64,000 nucleotides of DNA from Hyphomicrobiales bacterium (lineage in GTDB: Bacteria > Pseudomonadota > Alphaproteobacteria > Rhizobiales > Rhizobiaceae), in NCBI GenBank assembly GCA_900466575.1, contig UBMP01000009.1, positions 62,001 to 126,000 on the forward strand. Reading direction: 5' to 3'. Shown piece after piece: positions 1-9,047 of the stretch. Positions within the stretch are counted from its first letter, which is position 1, and each line of letters starts with the position of its first letter. The notes below the pieces were generated by a model, which worked only from the letters and a program-made list of their open reading frames with translations, was not told the origin of the DNA and ran no database searches. Made by a program: the position numbers and the translations under genes.

Positions 1-552
1 GGTGCCAAGGCCAAGTATGTGGTGCAGATCCTCGGCGGCATGGGCGATGCCTCGGTGCAGATGCATGCGACGCAACTGACGGCGCGTCTGGCGAAACTGA
101 CCGGCGGCGAACCTCGCCTGCTCCTCGTACAGGGCATCACGTCGTCGCGGGAAGCGAAGCTCGTCATGCTGGCCGACCCCGTGGTGCGTGAGACGATGGA
201 CCTCTTCGGCCGGTTGAGCCTTGCGATCGTGGGCATCGGGGCGGTCGAACCGTCGGAACTGCTTGCACGGTCCGGCAACACATTTTCGAGGCAGGAAATG
301 GCGATGCTGCATGAAGCGGGCGCCGTGGGCGAGATTTCCTACCGGTTCTACGACGAGGACGGAAAGCCGGTTGAAACGCCGCTGAACGAGCGGGTCATCG
401 GCCTGACGCTGGAGGAGTTGCGCAGGACCGATCGCGTCATGGCGCTGGCCGGTGGCGAATCGAAGACCCAGGCCATCGCTGCCGCGCTCAAGCTGGGCGT
501 AATCGATGTTCTGGTGACGGACAAATTCACCGCAGCACGGCTGTTGAACTGA
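1..552 (+). CDS. SorC/DeoR-family sugar-binding transcriptional regulator, 5'-truncated by the window edge
   Basis: The frame is open from base 1, so the true start and the N-terminal helix-turn-helix lie outside the window. What remains is most of a SorC-type effector-binding domain, with a conserved AGAVGEISYRFYD segment and a terminal part reading GGESKTQAIAAALKLGVIDV. Both correspond to similar stretches in the complete SorC regulator at 36193-37146. Members bind phosphorylated or free sugars and control the neighbouring catabolic operon. The dehydrogenase at 601 and the isomerase at 1469 follow on the same strand with short gaps, so this gene is probably the regulator at the head of that cluster. 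The effector cannot be told. Confidence 0.85.
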   Translation, partial: GAKAKYVVQILGGMGDASVQMHATQLTARLAKLTGGEPRLLLVQGITSSREAKLVMLADPVVRETMDLFGRLSLAIVGIGAVEPSELLARSGNTFSRQEMAMLHEAGAVGEISYRFYDEDGKPVETPLNERVIGLTLEELRRTDRVMALAGGESKTQAIAAALKLGVIDVLVTDKFTAARLLN

Positions 553-600
553 CCGTTTCCGGTCGGTCCCTGCCCGCTGCGATCAACAGGAGGAACTGTC

Positions 601-1386
601 ATGAATCGTTTTGTGGGCAAGACCGTCATCGTCACGGGTGGCAACAAGGGCATAGGCCGCGGCATCGCCAGGCGCTTTGCCGAAGAGGGTGCGAAAGTCG
701 CCATCGCCGCCATCGACAAGGATACGCCGGATGCGGCTCTATCCCTGGCCGAAGAGACCGGTGCGATCATCAAGGGTTATGTTCTTGACGTGACCGATGC
801 CAAGGCAATCCGCGAGGTCTATGGCGAGGCGGAAGCAGCACTCGGGCCGCTCTCCGTGTCCATTCAGAATGCCGGCGTGATCACCATCGCCAAGGTCGAG
901 GACCTGACCGAGAAGGAATGGGATTTCAATCTCGACGTGAACACCAAGGGCGTCTTCCTGTGCTGCCAGGAAGCGATCCGCCGCTTCCGTGCCTCGGGAA
1001 CGAAGGGCAAGCTGGTCAACACCGCTTCCGGTCAGGCGCGGCAGGGCTTCATCTATACGCCGCATTACGCCGCCTCAAAATTCGGCGTCGTCGGGCTGAC
1101 ACAGAGCCTCGCCAAGGAACTGGCGAAGGAAGGCATCACCGCCAACGCCATCTGCCCCGGCATCATCCATACCGAGATGTGGGATTATAACGACCGCGTC
1201 TGGGGCAAGATGCTGGGCGAATACGGGCCGGGCGAACTGATGGCGGAATGGGTCGAAGGCATTCCGATGCAACGCGCAGGCACGCCCGCAGAAGTCGGCG
1301 CGCTCGTCGCATTCCTCGCCTCCAGCGACGCCGAGTATATCACCGGCCAGACGATCAATATCGATGGCGGCCTGATCATGTCTTGA
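601..1386 (+). CDS. SDR-family NAD(P)-dependent oxidoreductase, probably a sugar or polyol dehydrogenase
   Basis: This is a 261-residue classical short-chain dehydrogenase. The nucleotide-binding TGGNKGIG motif is at residues 12-19, NAG near 90-92, the catalytic Ser143, and YAASK giving Tyr156 and Lys160. The C-terminus ends IDGGLIMS, as in glucose/sorbitol dehydrogenase-like members. A strong AGGAGGAA Shine-Dalgarno sequence lies just before the ATG. Its position between a SorC regulator and a fucose/arabinose isomerase-like gene points to oxidation or reduction of a sugar or polyol in the cytoplasm. The substrate and the NAD versus NADP preference cannot be fixed from sequence. Confidence 0.9.
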   Translation: MNRFVGKTVIVTGGNKGIGRGIARRFAEEGAKVAIAAIDKDTPDAALSLAEETGAIIKGYVLDVTDAKAIREVYGEAEAALGPLSVSIQNAGVITIAKVEDLTEKEWDFNLDVNTKGVFLCCQEAIRRFRASGTKGKLVNTASGQARQGFIYTPHYAASKFGVVGLTQSLAKELAKEGITANAICPGIIHTEMWDYNDRVWGKMLGEYGPGELMAEWVEGIPMQRAGTPAEVGALVAFLASSDAEYITGQTINIDGGLIMS

Positions 1387-1468
1387 GCTCGGGCGAGCTT
1401 AAGCATTCGCTACAATTCAAACGCAATTCGAACCCAGAACCCCACGAGAGATATCAGGAGATTCAAGG

Positions 1469-2935
1469 TTGAGCAGGTTTATTCAGAAGCGGACGGCGCT
1501 GGGCGTCGTCATCGGAAGTCGCGCATTCTTCAATGGCGCACCGTGCCGCGCGGCACGCGACGAGGTGCTGGCGCAATTGGCATCTCTTGGCGTCGATGCG
1601 CACATCCTCCCATTCGAGGCAACGGTGAACGGAGCGGTCCAGACGATTGCCGACGCGGACAAATATGCCGCCTTTTTCCGTTCGAAACGCGAGGAAATCG
1701 ACGGGCTCGTCATTTGTCTTCCGAACTTCGGGGACGAGATCGCGGTCGCCGAACTGGTCAATCGCGCGGGCCTCAATGTCCCAATCCTCCTGCAGGCTTC
1801 GAATGACGAGGTCGACAAGGTCTCCGTGCACGAGCGGCGGGACGCGTTTTGCGGCAAGCTCTCCGTCTCGAACAACTTCTATCAATACGGCGTGCCTTTT
1901 ACCGAAACCACCTCTCACACCTGCGATATCGCGGGAGCGGAGTTCCGGGGCGATCTGGATCGCTTCGCCCGCGTCTGTCGCACTGTTCGGGGGCTCAGGG
2001 GCGCAAGGCTCGGCGCTATCGGCGCACGGACAGGTGCCTTCCAGACGATGCGCTATTCCGAAAAGCTGTTGCAGGCTTCGGGTATCACGGTGGTAACCGT
2101 CGACCTCTCCGAAATGATGGGTGCGGCAGCCCGCATTGCAGACAATGACAAGGCGCTGATCGAAAAGCTCGACCGCATCAAGGCCTATGGCAGCATTCCC
2201 GCGCATATCAAGCAGGAGCAGATTGTGCGTCAGGCCAAGTGGACGCTCGCGGTCAACACCTGGATCGAGGAGAACGGCTGTGACGCCTCGGCCATTCAGT
2301 GCTGGCGCTCGTTGCAGGACAATTTCGGCTGCGCAACATGCCTGACCATGTCGATGATGGGCGAAGAACTGATGCCTTCCGCCTGCGAAGTGGACATCAT
2401 GGGGGCGGTCTCGATGTATGCGCTGTCGCTTGCCTCGGGCGCTCCGTCAGCCATTCTCGACTGGAACAACAACTACGCCTATGAAGCCGACAAATGCGTC
2501 TGCACCCATTGCGGCAATTACCCCAAGAGCTTTTTCGGCGCGACGCCCGAGATCGGCGAACTCGACGTTCTGGGCGAGACGATCGGCCGGGAGAAATGCT
2601 TCGGCGCCGTCAAGGGGAAGGTGCGGGCCGGTGACATGACCTATTTCCGGCTCTCGACCGACGACCGGGCCGGCACGGTCAAGTGTTACCTCGGCGAAGG
2701 CGAGTTTACGGACGACCCCTTCCCCATGGATGGCGGCATTGCGGTTACCAAGGTCCCCAACCTTCGCGACCTCATGCGGTTCGTGTCCTATAACGGCTTC
2801 GAGCATCATGTCGCGATGGTTCGCGGGCATCATGCCGAGGTCGTCAAGGAGGCCGTCTACCGATATCTGAAATGGCCGATCTACCACCACAACGCCAAGC
2901 CGGAAGCTTCCCTCGCCTTTCCGCCGAGGGTTTGA
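1469..2935 (+). CDS. L-fucose/L-arabinose isomerase-superfamily protein
   Basis: This 488-residue protein resembles the L-fucose/L-arabinose isomerase superfamily. It has an N-terminal Rossmann-like sugar-binding domain, a central part with QCWRSLQDNFGC and CEVDIMGAVSMYALSLASG (carrying the acidic residues expected to bind metal), and a C-terminal domain. It likely interconverts an aldose and a ketose using a divalent metal ion. The start is taken as TTG at 1469 because CAGGAG lies 8 bases upstream and the reading frame gives no better start. It is the third gene of a rightward cluster with a SorC regulator and an SDR enzyme. The actual sugar is unknown; annotation as authentic FucI or AraA would be too specific. 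Confidence 0.82.
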   Translation: MSRFIQKRTALGVVIGSRAFFNGAPCRAARDEVLAQLASLGVDAHILPFEATVNGAVQTIADADKYAAFFRSKREEIDGLVICLPNFGDEIAVAELVNRAGLNVPILLQASNDEVDKVSVHERRDAFCGKLSVSNNFYQYGVPFTETTSHTCDIAGAEFRGDLDRFARVCRTVRGLRGARLGAIGARTGAFQTMRYSEKLLQASGITVVTVDLSEMMGAAARIADNDKALIEKLDRIKAYGSIPAHIKQEQIVRQAKWTLAVNTWIEENGCDASAIQCWRSLQDNFGCATCLTMSMMGEELMPSACEVDIMGAVSMYALSLASGAPSAILDWNNNYAYEADKCVCTHCGNYPKSFFGATPEIGELDVLGETIGREKCFGAVKGKVRAGDMTYFRLSTDDRAGTVKCYLGEGEFTDDPFPMDGGIAVTKVPNLRDLMRFVSYNGFEHHVAMVRGHHAEVVKEAVYRYLKWPIYHHNAKPEASLAFPPRV

Positions 2936-2956
2936 GGCCGATCGAACGCTGAAGTT

Positions 2957-2993
2957 GCCGATCGCCGATGGGCTCCATGCCCCGGCGATCGGC
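2957..2993. terminator. Hairpin in the convergent gap after the isomerase gene
   Basis: Two perfect 11-base arms (GCCGATCGCCG and its complement) are separated by 15 bases. The hairpin stands 21 bases after the isomerase stop, in the gap between convergent genes, so it may end or stabilise transcripts from either side. There is no long T-run directly after it, so a simple intrinsic terminator is not certain. The rest of the gap up to 3159 shows no gene. Confidence 0.45.
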
Positions 2994-3159
2994 TCCAGGC
3001 TCAAAGCGTTTCCGAGCCGAAACCGGAAACCGGTTTTCAGCCCGAATTGCAAAAACAAAGGGATAGGGAGTTTCAGTGTTTCCACGAAATGCGGAAACAG
3101 TCTCGCGTCAACGGATTGCGCGCGACAACAAATGTCCAGCGCGCCATTCGTTCACAGCT

Positions 3160-4209
<1,050 letters not shown>

Positions 4210-4218
4210 GGTTGTTCC

Positions 4219-5724
4219 TTAGTCGAGTTTGCGGATGCGCAGCGCCAGATGCGGGCGGCCCGGAAGCTGGATGCCGAAGGCTGCATCTGCCTTGCCGCCG
4301 CGCACGATGGCGCCGTGGCGCTGGGGATGGGGGATGAGCGCCGGGATGCGCTTTGCCGGCGTCACCGTCATCGCCCAGGTATCGATCAGATCGATCTCGT
4401 AGTTGCCGTCTTCGACCGGCAGGCCGGTCGTCCACTGGTTCGGCTGGTGTTCGCCGAAATAGAGGAAGCTCACCTTGCCGCCGAGGTCGCGCGCGCCGGA
4501 AATGCGGCTCCAGGGCCACTGGTCGTTCATGCCCATGGGCTCAAGCCCCTGCAGCGCATCTTCCTTCAGGAGTTCGAGGAGGAACTTGATGCGTTTCCAG
4601 CTTTCGCCATGCAGCGTGCCGCCCTTCGCCCACCAGATACGCTCGTCCGGATCGTCATAGGTTTCGCCATGGCCGGCATAGCCGCCGCGCATGACGGTAG
4701 TCCAGAACCGGTGAACCAATTCCTCCGCCGAGATATTGCCCCAGGCCGGCCAGATATTGCCTTCATATTCCGGCTCATCGTTGACCACCGGCTTGCCATA
4801 GGCGACGCGCCATTCCGGCGTCCGCTTGACGTCCCAGTTCTGGATGCAGACATGGCTGATCCACGGCTTGCGGTGATCGAAATTCATGTTCTGATCGCCG
4901 TTATGGATCGACTTCAGATGCCGGACCGGATCGTTCTCTTCCAGGATATGGCAGAAACGGTCCCAGGTCGCGACCGGAATCGTGTCGAGAAGGAAGTCGT
5001 ATTCGTTGGCAAGCGCCCACCAGACATTTCGATGGGCCGAAAGACGCGCCGCTACATATTCGACATAGCGCAGGTTCTGCGCCTCGCTCATCGTCGCATA
5101 GCCCCAGCGGTCATAGGGATGAAAGAGGATAAGGTCGGCCTCGATCCCCATCTCGCCGAGCGTGGCGATCTGCTTTTCTAAATGCCGGAAGGCTTCCGGA
5201 TTGGGGCGGTCGAAATCGAGCCCGCCGTCCGCAGGCGTGAAGATCGGCTGCAGAGGTTCGTTGGTGTTGAAGGGATAGTCCTTCGGGAAGACGGCCATAC
5301 GGATCTTGTTGAAACCGCTCATACGCAGGCTTGCGAGCGTCTTCTCCTGCTCCTCGAGCGGCTGATGGGTCCAGGCGTAGCAGGTCGTGCCGAAAGGATA
5401 GTAGGGCGTGCCATCGGCATAGGCGAAATGAAACCGGTTGCGGACGGAGACGGGTCCATGGACACCCGGCCGCGCCTCGACAACATCGACCTGACCCCGC
5501 TGGCCATTCAGCGCATCGACATTCGATGCGGTTTCATAGGTCCATGTCCCCACGGTGTCCGGCATGAAGCGAAGAACATAGTCGTCGCCGCCGTCGTGGA
5601 AGCCGGTGACGCGAACCTCGCGATTGCCCTGCCGGAAGCGGGCATGCAGGCGCACTTCCAGATAGGGATTGCCCGAGGCAGGTCCCTTGAGCCGCAGTTC
5701 AAAAAGGTCGTAGAGATGCGTCAT
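4219..5724 (-). CDS. DUF5060/DUF4038/DUF5605 glycoside-hydrolase-like protein
   Basis: This 501-residue protein has an N-terminal beta-sandwich (DUF5060-like, about 1-90), a TIM-barrel part of the apiosidase-like DUF4038 type (about 95-330) and a C-terminal beta domain (DUF5605-like). Candidate catalytic acids are Glu241 in WALANEYDF and Glu317 in VVNDEPEYEGN. There is no signal peptide, so it should act in the cytoplasm on an oligosaccharide or glycoside brought in by the surrounding ABC importer. The start at 5724 is chosen because AAGGA lies 6 bases upstream; an in-frame ATG at 5730 has no room for a ribosome site. It lies between the permease and ATPase genes of the operon. The substrate is unknown. 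Confidence 0.82.
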   Translation of the reverse strand: MTHLYDLFELRLKGPASGNPYLEVRLHARFRQGNREVRVTGFHDGGDDYVLRFMPDTVGTWTYETASNVDALNGQRGQVDVVEARPGVHGPVSVRNRFHFAYADGTPYYPFGTTCYAWTHQPLEEQEKTLASLRMSGFNKIRMAVFPKDYPFNTNEPLQPIFTPADGGLDFDRPNPEAFRHLEKQIATLGEMGIEADLILFHPYDRWGYATMSEAQNLRYVEYVAARLSAHRNVWWALANEYDFLLDTIPVATWDRFCHILEENDPVRHLKSIHNGDQNMNFDHRKPWISHVCIQNWDVKRTPEWRVAYGKPVVNDEPEYEGNIWPAWGNISAEELVHRFWTTVMRGGYAGHGETYDDPDERIWWAKGGTLHGESWKRIKFLLELLKEDALQGLEPMGMNDQWPWSRISGARDLGGKVSFLYFGEHQPNQWTTGLPVEDGNYEIDLIDTWAMTVTPAKRIPALIPHPQRHGAIVRGGKADAAFGIQLPGRPHLALRIRKLD

Positions 5725-5726
5725 GA

Positions 5727-6593
5727 TCATTCCTTGACAGCGCCGGTCGTGAGACCCGCGACGAAATAACGTTGGAACATGAGGTAGACGATGGCGGCAG
5801 GCAGGACGGTCATGATGATTGCCGCGTTGAGTTCGCCATAGTTGCTCTGGAACTGGCTCTGAAAATTCATCAGCCCCAGCGGCAGCGTCCACATTTTGGG
5901 ATCCTGCAGGATGACGAGCGCCATGGCGAATTCGTTCCAGGTCGCCACGAAGTCGAGGATCAGCAGGGCGGAGAGCACCGGCAGCGAAACCGGCAGGAAA
6001 ATGCGCCGGAAAATCGTGAAATGCGAGGCGCCATCGATCCGCGCGGCCTCCGACAATTCCTTGGGAACGGCGGCGAAGAAGCCATGCAGGATGAAGACCT
6101 GATAGGGCACGCCGAAGGCCAGATAGGGCAGGATGATGCCGGGATAGGTGTTGATCAACCCGAAAGCGTTCACCTGCTTGAAGATCGGCGCCAGCATGAC
6201 CTGAAACGGCAGCATCGTGCCGAAGACGCAAAGCGCCAGAAAGACCTTCGAAAAGCGCATCGGCACCTTGGCAAGCGCGTACGCCGCCATGGCCGAGATA
6301 AAGAGGCCGAGCGGCACCTTGATGAAGGTGATGATCACGCCGTTGAAGGCCGTCGTCGAGAAATTGCCCCGCTGCCATGCGGAGACGAAATTGCCGAAGT
6401 CGGGCTCAGTCGGCAGCGCGAACGCGCTGGTATTCATCACCGCATCGCTGGATTTGAGCGCGGTGAAAACGATGAAGATGAAGGGTGTGATCCAGACGAG
6501 CGCCAGAACGACGAGTGCCAGCCAAAGCGCAACCAGCATGGGATCGACACGGTTGGAGCCGACGGGGCGGAAAGCCTGAGACAAGAGGCTCAT
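5727..6593 (-). CDS. Carbohydrate ABC transporter permease (MalG type)
   Basis: This is a 288-residue integral membrane protein with about six hydrophobic segments. Its cytoplasmic EAA loop reads ELSEAARIDGASHFTIFRRI, which contacts the ATPase, and it has the usual C-terminal FVAGLTTGAVKE ending of MalG-type sugar permeases. The start MSLLSQAF at 6593 overlaps the stop of the upstream permease by four bases (ATGA arrangement), indicating translational coupling. It pairs with the MalF-type permease at 6590-7489. Confidence 0.94.
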   Translation of the reverse strand: MSLLSQAFRPVGSNRVDPMLVALWLALVVLALVWITPFIFIVFTALKSSDAVMNTSAFALPTEPDFGNFVSAWQRGNFSTTAFNGVIITFIKVPLGLFISAMAAYALAKVPMRFSKVFLALCVFGTMLPFQVMLAPIFKQVNAFGLINTYPGIILPYLAFGVPYQVFILHGFFAAVPKELSEAARIDGASHFTIFRRIFLPVSLPVLSALLILDFVATWNEFAMALVILQDPKMWTLPLGLMNFQSQFQSNYGELNAAIIMTVLPAAIVYLMFQRYFVAGLTTGAVKE

Positions 6594-7489
6594 CTTGCGT
6601 CCTCCGGGTTGCGGAACATCCAGCGCATGTAAGGCACGACAACTGCCAGCGTGATCAGGAGAAGGATGACCGAGATCGCCGCCCCGCGACCGAAATCGCC
6701 GAGCTGCATCGATTGCGTATAGGCCCACATGGCGAGCATCTGCGTCGATTGCGCCGGCCCGCCGCCGGTCATACCGTAGACGATGTCGAAGGCCTTCAGC
6801 GAATTGATCAACGAGAGCACGAAGACGATGGTGATCGTTGGCGTCAGCGCCGGCAGCGTGACATGGCGAAACACCGCCCACCGCCCTGCGCCATCGATCC
6901 GCGCGGCCTCGATCAACGTCAACGAGACGCTCTGCAGGCCGGCGAGAAACAAGACCATGGAGAAGCCGACCGATTGCCAGACATGCGCGGCGAAGACCGA
7001 CCAGAGCGCGATCTTGCGATCACCCAGCCAATCGACGATCCAGTCGGACAGGCCCCAGCTTGTCAGAAGGCTGTTGAAGAGGCCGAAGAAAGGGTCGTAC
7101 ATCCACTTCCAGATCGTCGCGACGGCGATCGAGGCGATAATCACGGGAAGATAGAAGACCACGCGCAGCGATGAGCGGCCGGGGACATTCTGATTGAGCG
7201 CCAGCGCGAGGCCGAAGCTGATGAGATTGGGAATGACGACGGCGAGCGCCGTCCACCAAAGCGTGTTCCACAGCGCTCCCCAGAAGACGGGGTCCTGGGT
7301 GAGAACCGCACGGTAATTGTCGATGCCGACAAACCGGCTCTCGGCACTCAAGCCGTTCCACGACGCAAACGACATCCGGATCACGTCGATCATCGGATAG
7401 ACCGCGAAGAGGAGATAAACCAGAAGGGCAGGCGCAAGGAGCACATAGCCCTGCAGGGCCGGCCGCATGGACAGGGAGGCTTTGGACAT
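6590..7489 (-). CDS. Sugar ABC transporter permease (MalF type)
   Basis: This permease has about 299 residues and six predicted transmembrane stretches. Its EAA loop is LIEAARIDGAGRWAVFRHV, and the late loop GMTGGGPAQSTQML is typical of MalF/UgpA-like permeases. I prefer the ATG at 7489, placed about 8-10 bases after a GGGGGAGAA ribosome site, over the in-frame TTG at 7495. It forms the membrane channel with the next gene and receives substrate from the binding protein at 7556-8806. Confidence 0.94.
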   Translation of the reverse strand: MSKASLSMRPALQGYVLLAPALLVYLLFAVYPMIDVIRMSFASWNGLSAESRFVGIDNYRAVLTQDPVFWGALWNTLWWTALAVVIPNLISFGLALALNQNVPGRSSLRVVFYLPVIIASIAVATIWKWMYDPFFGLFNSLLTSWGLSDWIVDWLGDRKIALWSVFAAHVWQSVGFSMVLFLAGLQSVSLTLIEAARIDGAGRWAVFRHVTLPALTPTITIVFVLSLINSLKAFDIVYGMTGGGPAQSTQMLAMWAYTQSMQLGDFGRGAAISVILLLITLAVVVPYMRWMFRNPEDAR

Positions 7490-7510
7490 TTTCAACGTTC
7501 TCCCCCTGGG

Positions 7511-7543
7511 CGGGGTCGAACGTGCCGAGACACGCCGACCCCG
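7511..7543. other. Intercistronic hairpin between binding-protein and permease genes
   Basis: The arms CGGGGTCG and CGACCCCG enclose a second short stem (CGTG/CACG), together covering 33 bases between the binding-protein stop and the first permease. It has no T-run. Such hairpins commonly protect the 3' end of the binding-protein message so that it accumulates above the permease part; that role is inferred here. Confidence 0.5.
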
Positions 7544-7555
7544 TCGCTCGGGAGG

Positions 7556-8806
7556 TTAGCCTTTTCTGTTCGAAATGAAGGTCTGCAACGTCTTGCCGGC
7601 ATCCGCCGGCTTCATGTTGCCGGAGGCGACTTCGTTGATCACACGGAAATATTCCGTCGTGACATCGAGCGGGAAAGCCTGGTCGCCGTTCATGTAGATC
7701 TTCTTGTATTTGCCGAAGATATCGATCCACTTCTGGTCCAGCGCATCGACCTTCTCATACTTGACGTTGGAATTGACCGAGATCGAGCCGAAGGCCCCGA
7801 GGCTTTCCTGCTGCACCTTGTCGGAGAGCAGATAGTCGAGGAACTTCGCCGCATCGTCCGGATGCGCGCTCTTGGCCGAGACATAGAGATATTCGGCAAA
7901 GCCATAGAGACGGTCCGTGCCCGTCGGGAACGGGAAGAGATCGATCCCTTCGAGCTTCTTCGCGCCGCGAAGCTGGTCGACCAGCCAGTCGCCCTCCAGC
8001 ATCATGGCCGCACGATTGGCCAGGAACAGCTTGAAGGCCTGCGAATTGTCGATGCCCATGAACGGCTTCAGAATGTAGTTCTGCGACCAGTCGTTCAGCT
8101 CTTCGAAGCTTGCCGTCGCACAGGGCTCTGTCGACCAGTCGAGCTTCATGTCCATCAGCTGGTCATGCTTGTCGGCACCGCACTTGGCTTCGAGAATGAC
8201 ATCCATCAGCCGCATGACGTGCCAGTTGACGCTGCCGCCGAAGGTGAAGGCAGCAATGCCGGCCTTCTTGAACTTGGCGGCATCGTCCTTCAGTTCGTCA
8301 TAGGTCTGCGGCACAGACGTGATGCCAGCCTTTTCGAACAGCGCCTTGTTATAATAGATGCCCTCGCCGTGGAACGTGTAAGGCACGCCATGGCGCTTGC
8401 CTTCATAAAGCTTCGAGAAGCTCGCGGCCGACGGCGTCAGGCGCTTGTCCCAGCCATATTTCTCGTAATAGGCGTCGAGCGGCTTGGAGAGCCCGGCCTT
8501 GACGAATTCGCCACCGAGGCCGAGACCCGCCCACATGAAATAGATGTCAGGTCCCTGGCTGGACTGGGCGGCAACGCGCAGTGCGGCCTTGTGCTCGTCG
8601 ACAGACCGGCCCTCGCGGGAAATCTTGATCCCCGGATTGGCGGCTTCGAAATCCTTGATGATCTTGGTCCACGCCCCGTTGGCGGAGTTGTTGTCGAAGG
8701 TCAGCGTCCAGACCTTCAATTCATCGGCGCGCACGGCGCCTCCTGCCAAGATCGCAGCCAGCGTCAATGCAGACGCAGCCGTGGCAGCCATTTTCTTAAA
8801 TCGCAT
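7556..8806 (-). CDS. Periplasmic sugar-binding protein of an ABC importer
   Basis: This is a 416-residue type 1 extracellular solute-binding protein. It has a Sec signal peptide (MRFKKMAATAASALTLAAILAGG, cleaved after an A-x-A-like VRA site), then a mature part with the usual IIKDFEAANPGIKI and YYEKYGWDKRL stretches. It delivers a sugar or oligosaccharide to the two permeases encoded next. It is the first gene of the leftward operon, preceded by GGGAGGA 6 bases before the ATG. It faces a ROK regulator across a 241-base divergent gap, which makes induction by a sugar likely. The substrate is not deducible. Confidence 0.94.
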   Translation of the reverse strand: MRFKKMAATAASALTLAAILAGGAVRADELKVWTLTFDNNSANGAWTKIIKDFEAANPGIKISREGRSVDEHKAALRVAAQSSQGPDIYFMWAGLGLGGEFVKAGLSKPLDAYYEKYGWDKRLTPSAASFSKLYEGKRHGVPYTFHGEGIYYNKALFEKAGITSVPQTYDELKDDAAKFKKAGIAAFTFGGSVNWHVMRLMDVILEAKCGADKHDQLMDMKLDWSTEPCATASFEELNDWSQNYILKPFMGIDNSQAFKLFLANRAAMMLEGDWLVDQLRGAKKLEGIDLFPFPTGTDRLYGFAEYLYVSAKSAHPDDAAKFLDYLLSDKVQQESLGAFGSISVNSNVKYEKVDALDQKWIDIFGKYKKIYMNGDQAFPLDVTTEYFRVINEVASGNMKPADAGKTLQTFISNRKG

Positions 8807-8875
8807 GAAATCCTCCCTGGTGCGGCCTCATCCGCTCGGCCCAATCAAGCAAGGCGCGGGTGCCAAGTCAAATAC

Positions 8876-8989
8876 TTTTTTCGAAATCGAATAAAGTAGG
8901 CGTAAATTGGCGGTTGCAGCATAGATATTGCACCGCACAAATATATATATCTGGCATTTTCGCGCGCCTTGTGTTCACTTTCGAAAAAA
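8876..8989. promoter_or_regulatory. Divergent control region with a mirrored TTTCGAAAAAA motif
   Basis: The 11-base sequence TTTCGAAAAAA occurs at 8979-8989 on the plus strand and at 8876-8886 on the minus strand. Each copy is oriented towards its own gene and followed within a few bases by a TTGAC box. An AT-repeat (about 8940-8951) lies between them. The layout fits a shared operator for the ROK regulator acting on both the sugar operon and its own gene. This is inference from symmetry only. Confidence 0.45.
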
Positions 8990-9047
8990 CTTGACCTTGA
9001 CCATCACTCGGGTCAAGAACCGGTTCAAGTTCAGGCACGGGCGGACG

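Noticed and set aside
8938-8952. AT dinucleotide run as a possible TATA-rich promoter
   Set aside because: No properly spaced -35 box on either strand; more likely just a flexible spacer between the divergent promoters.
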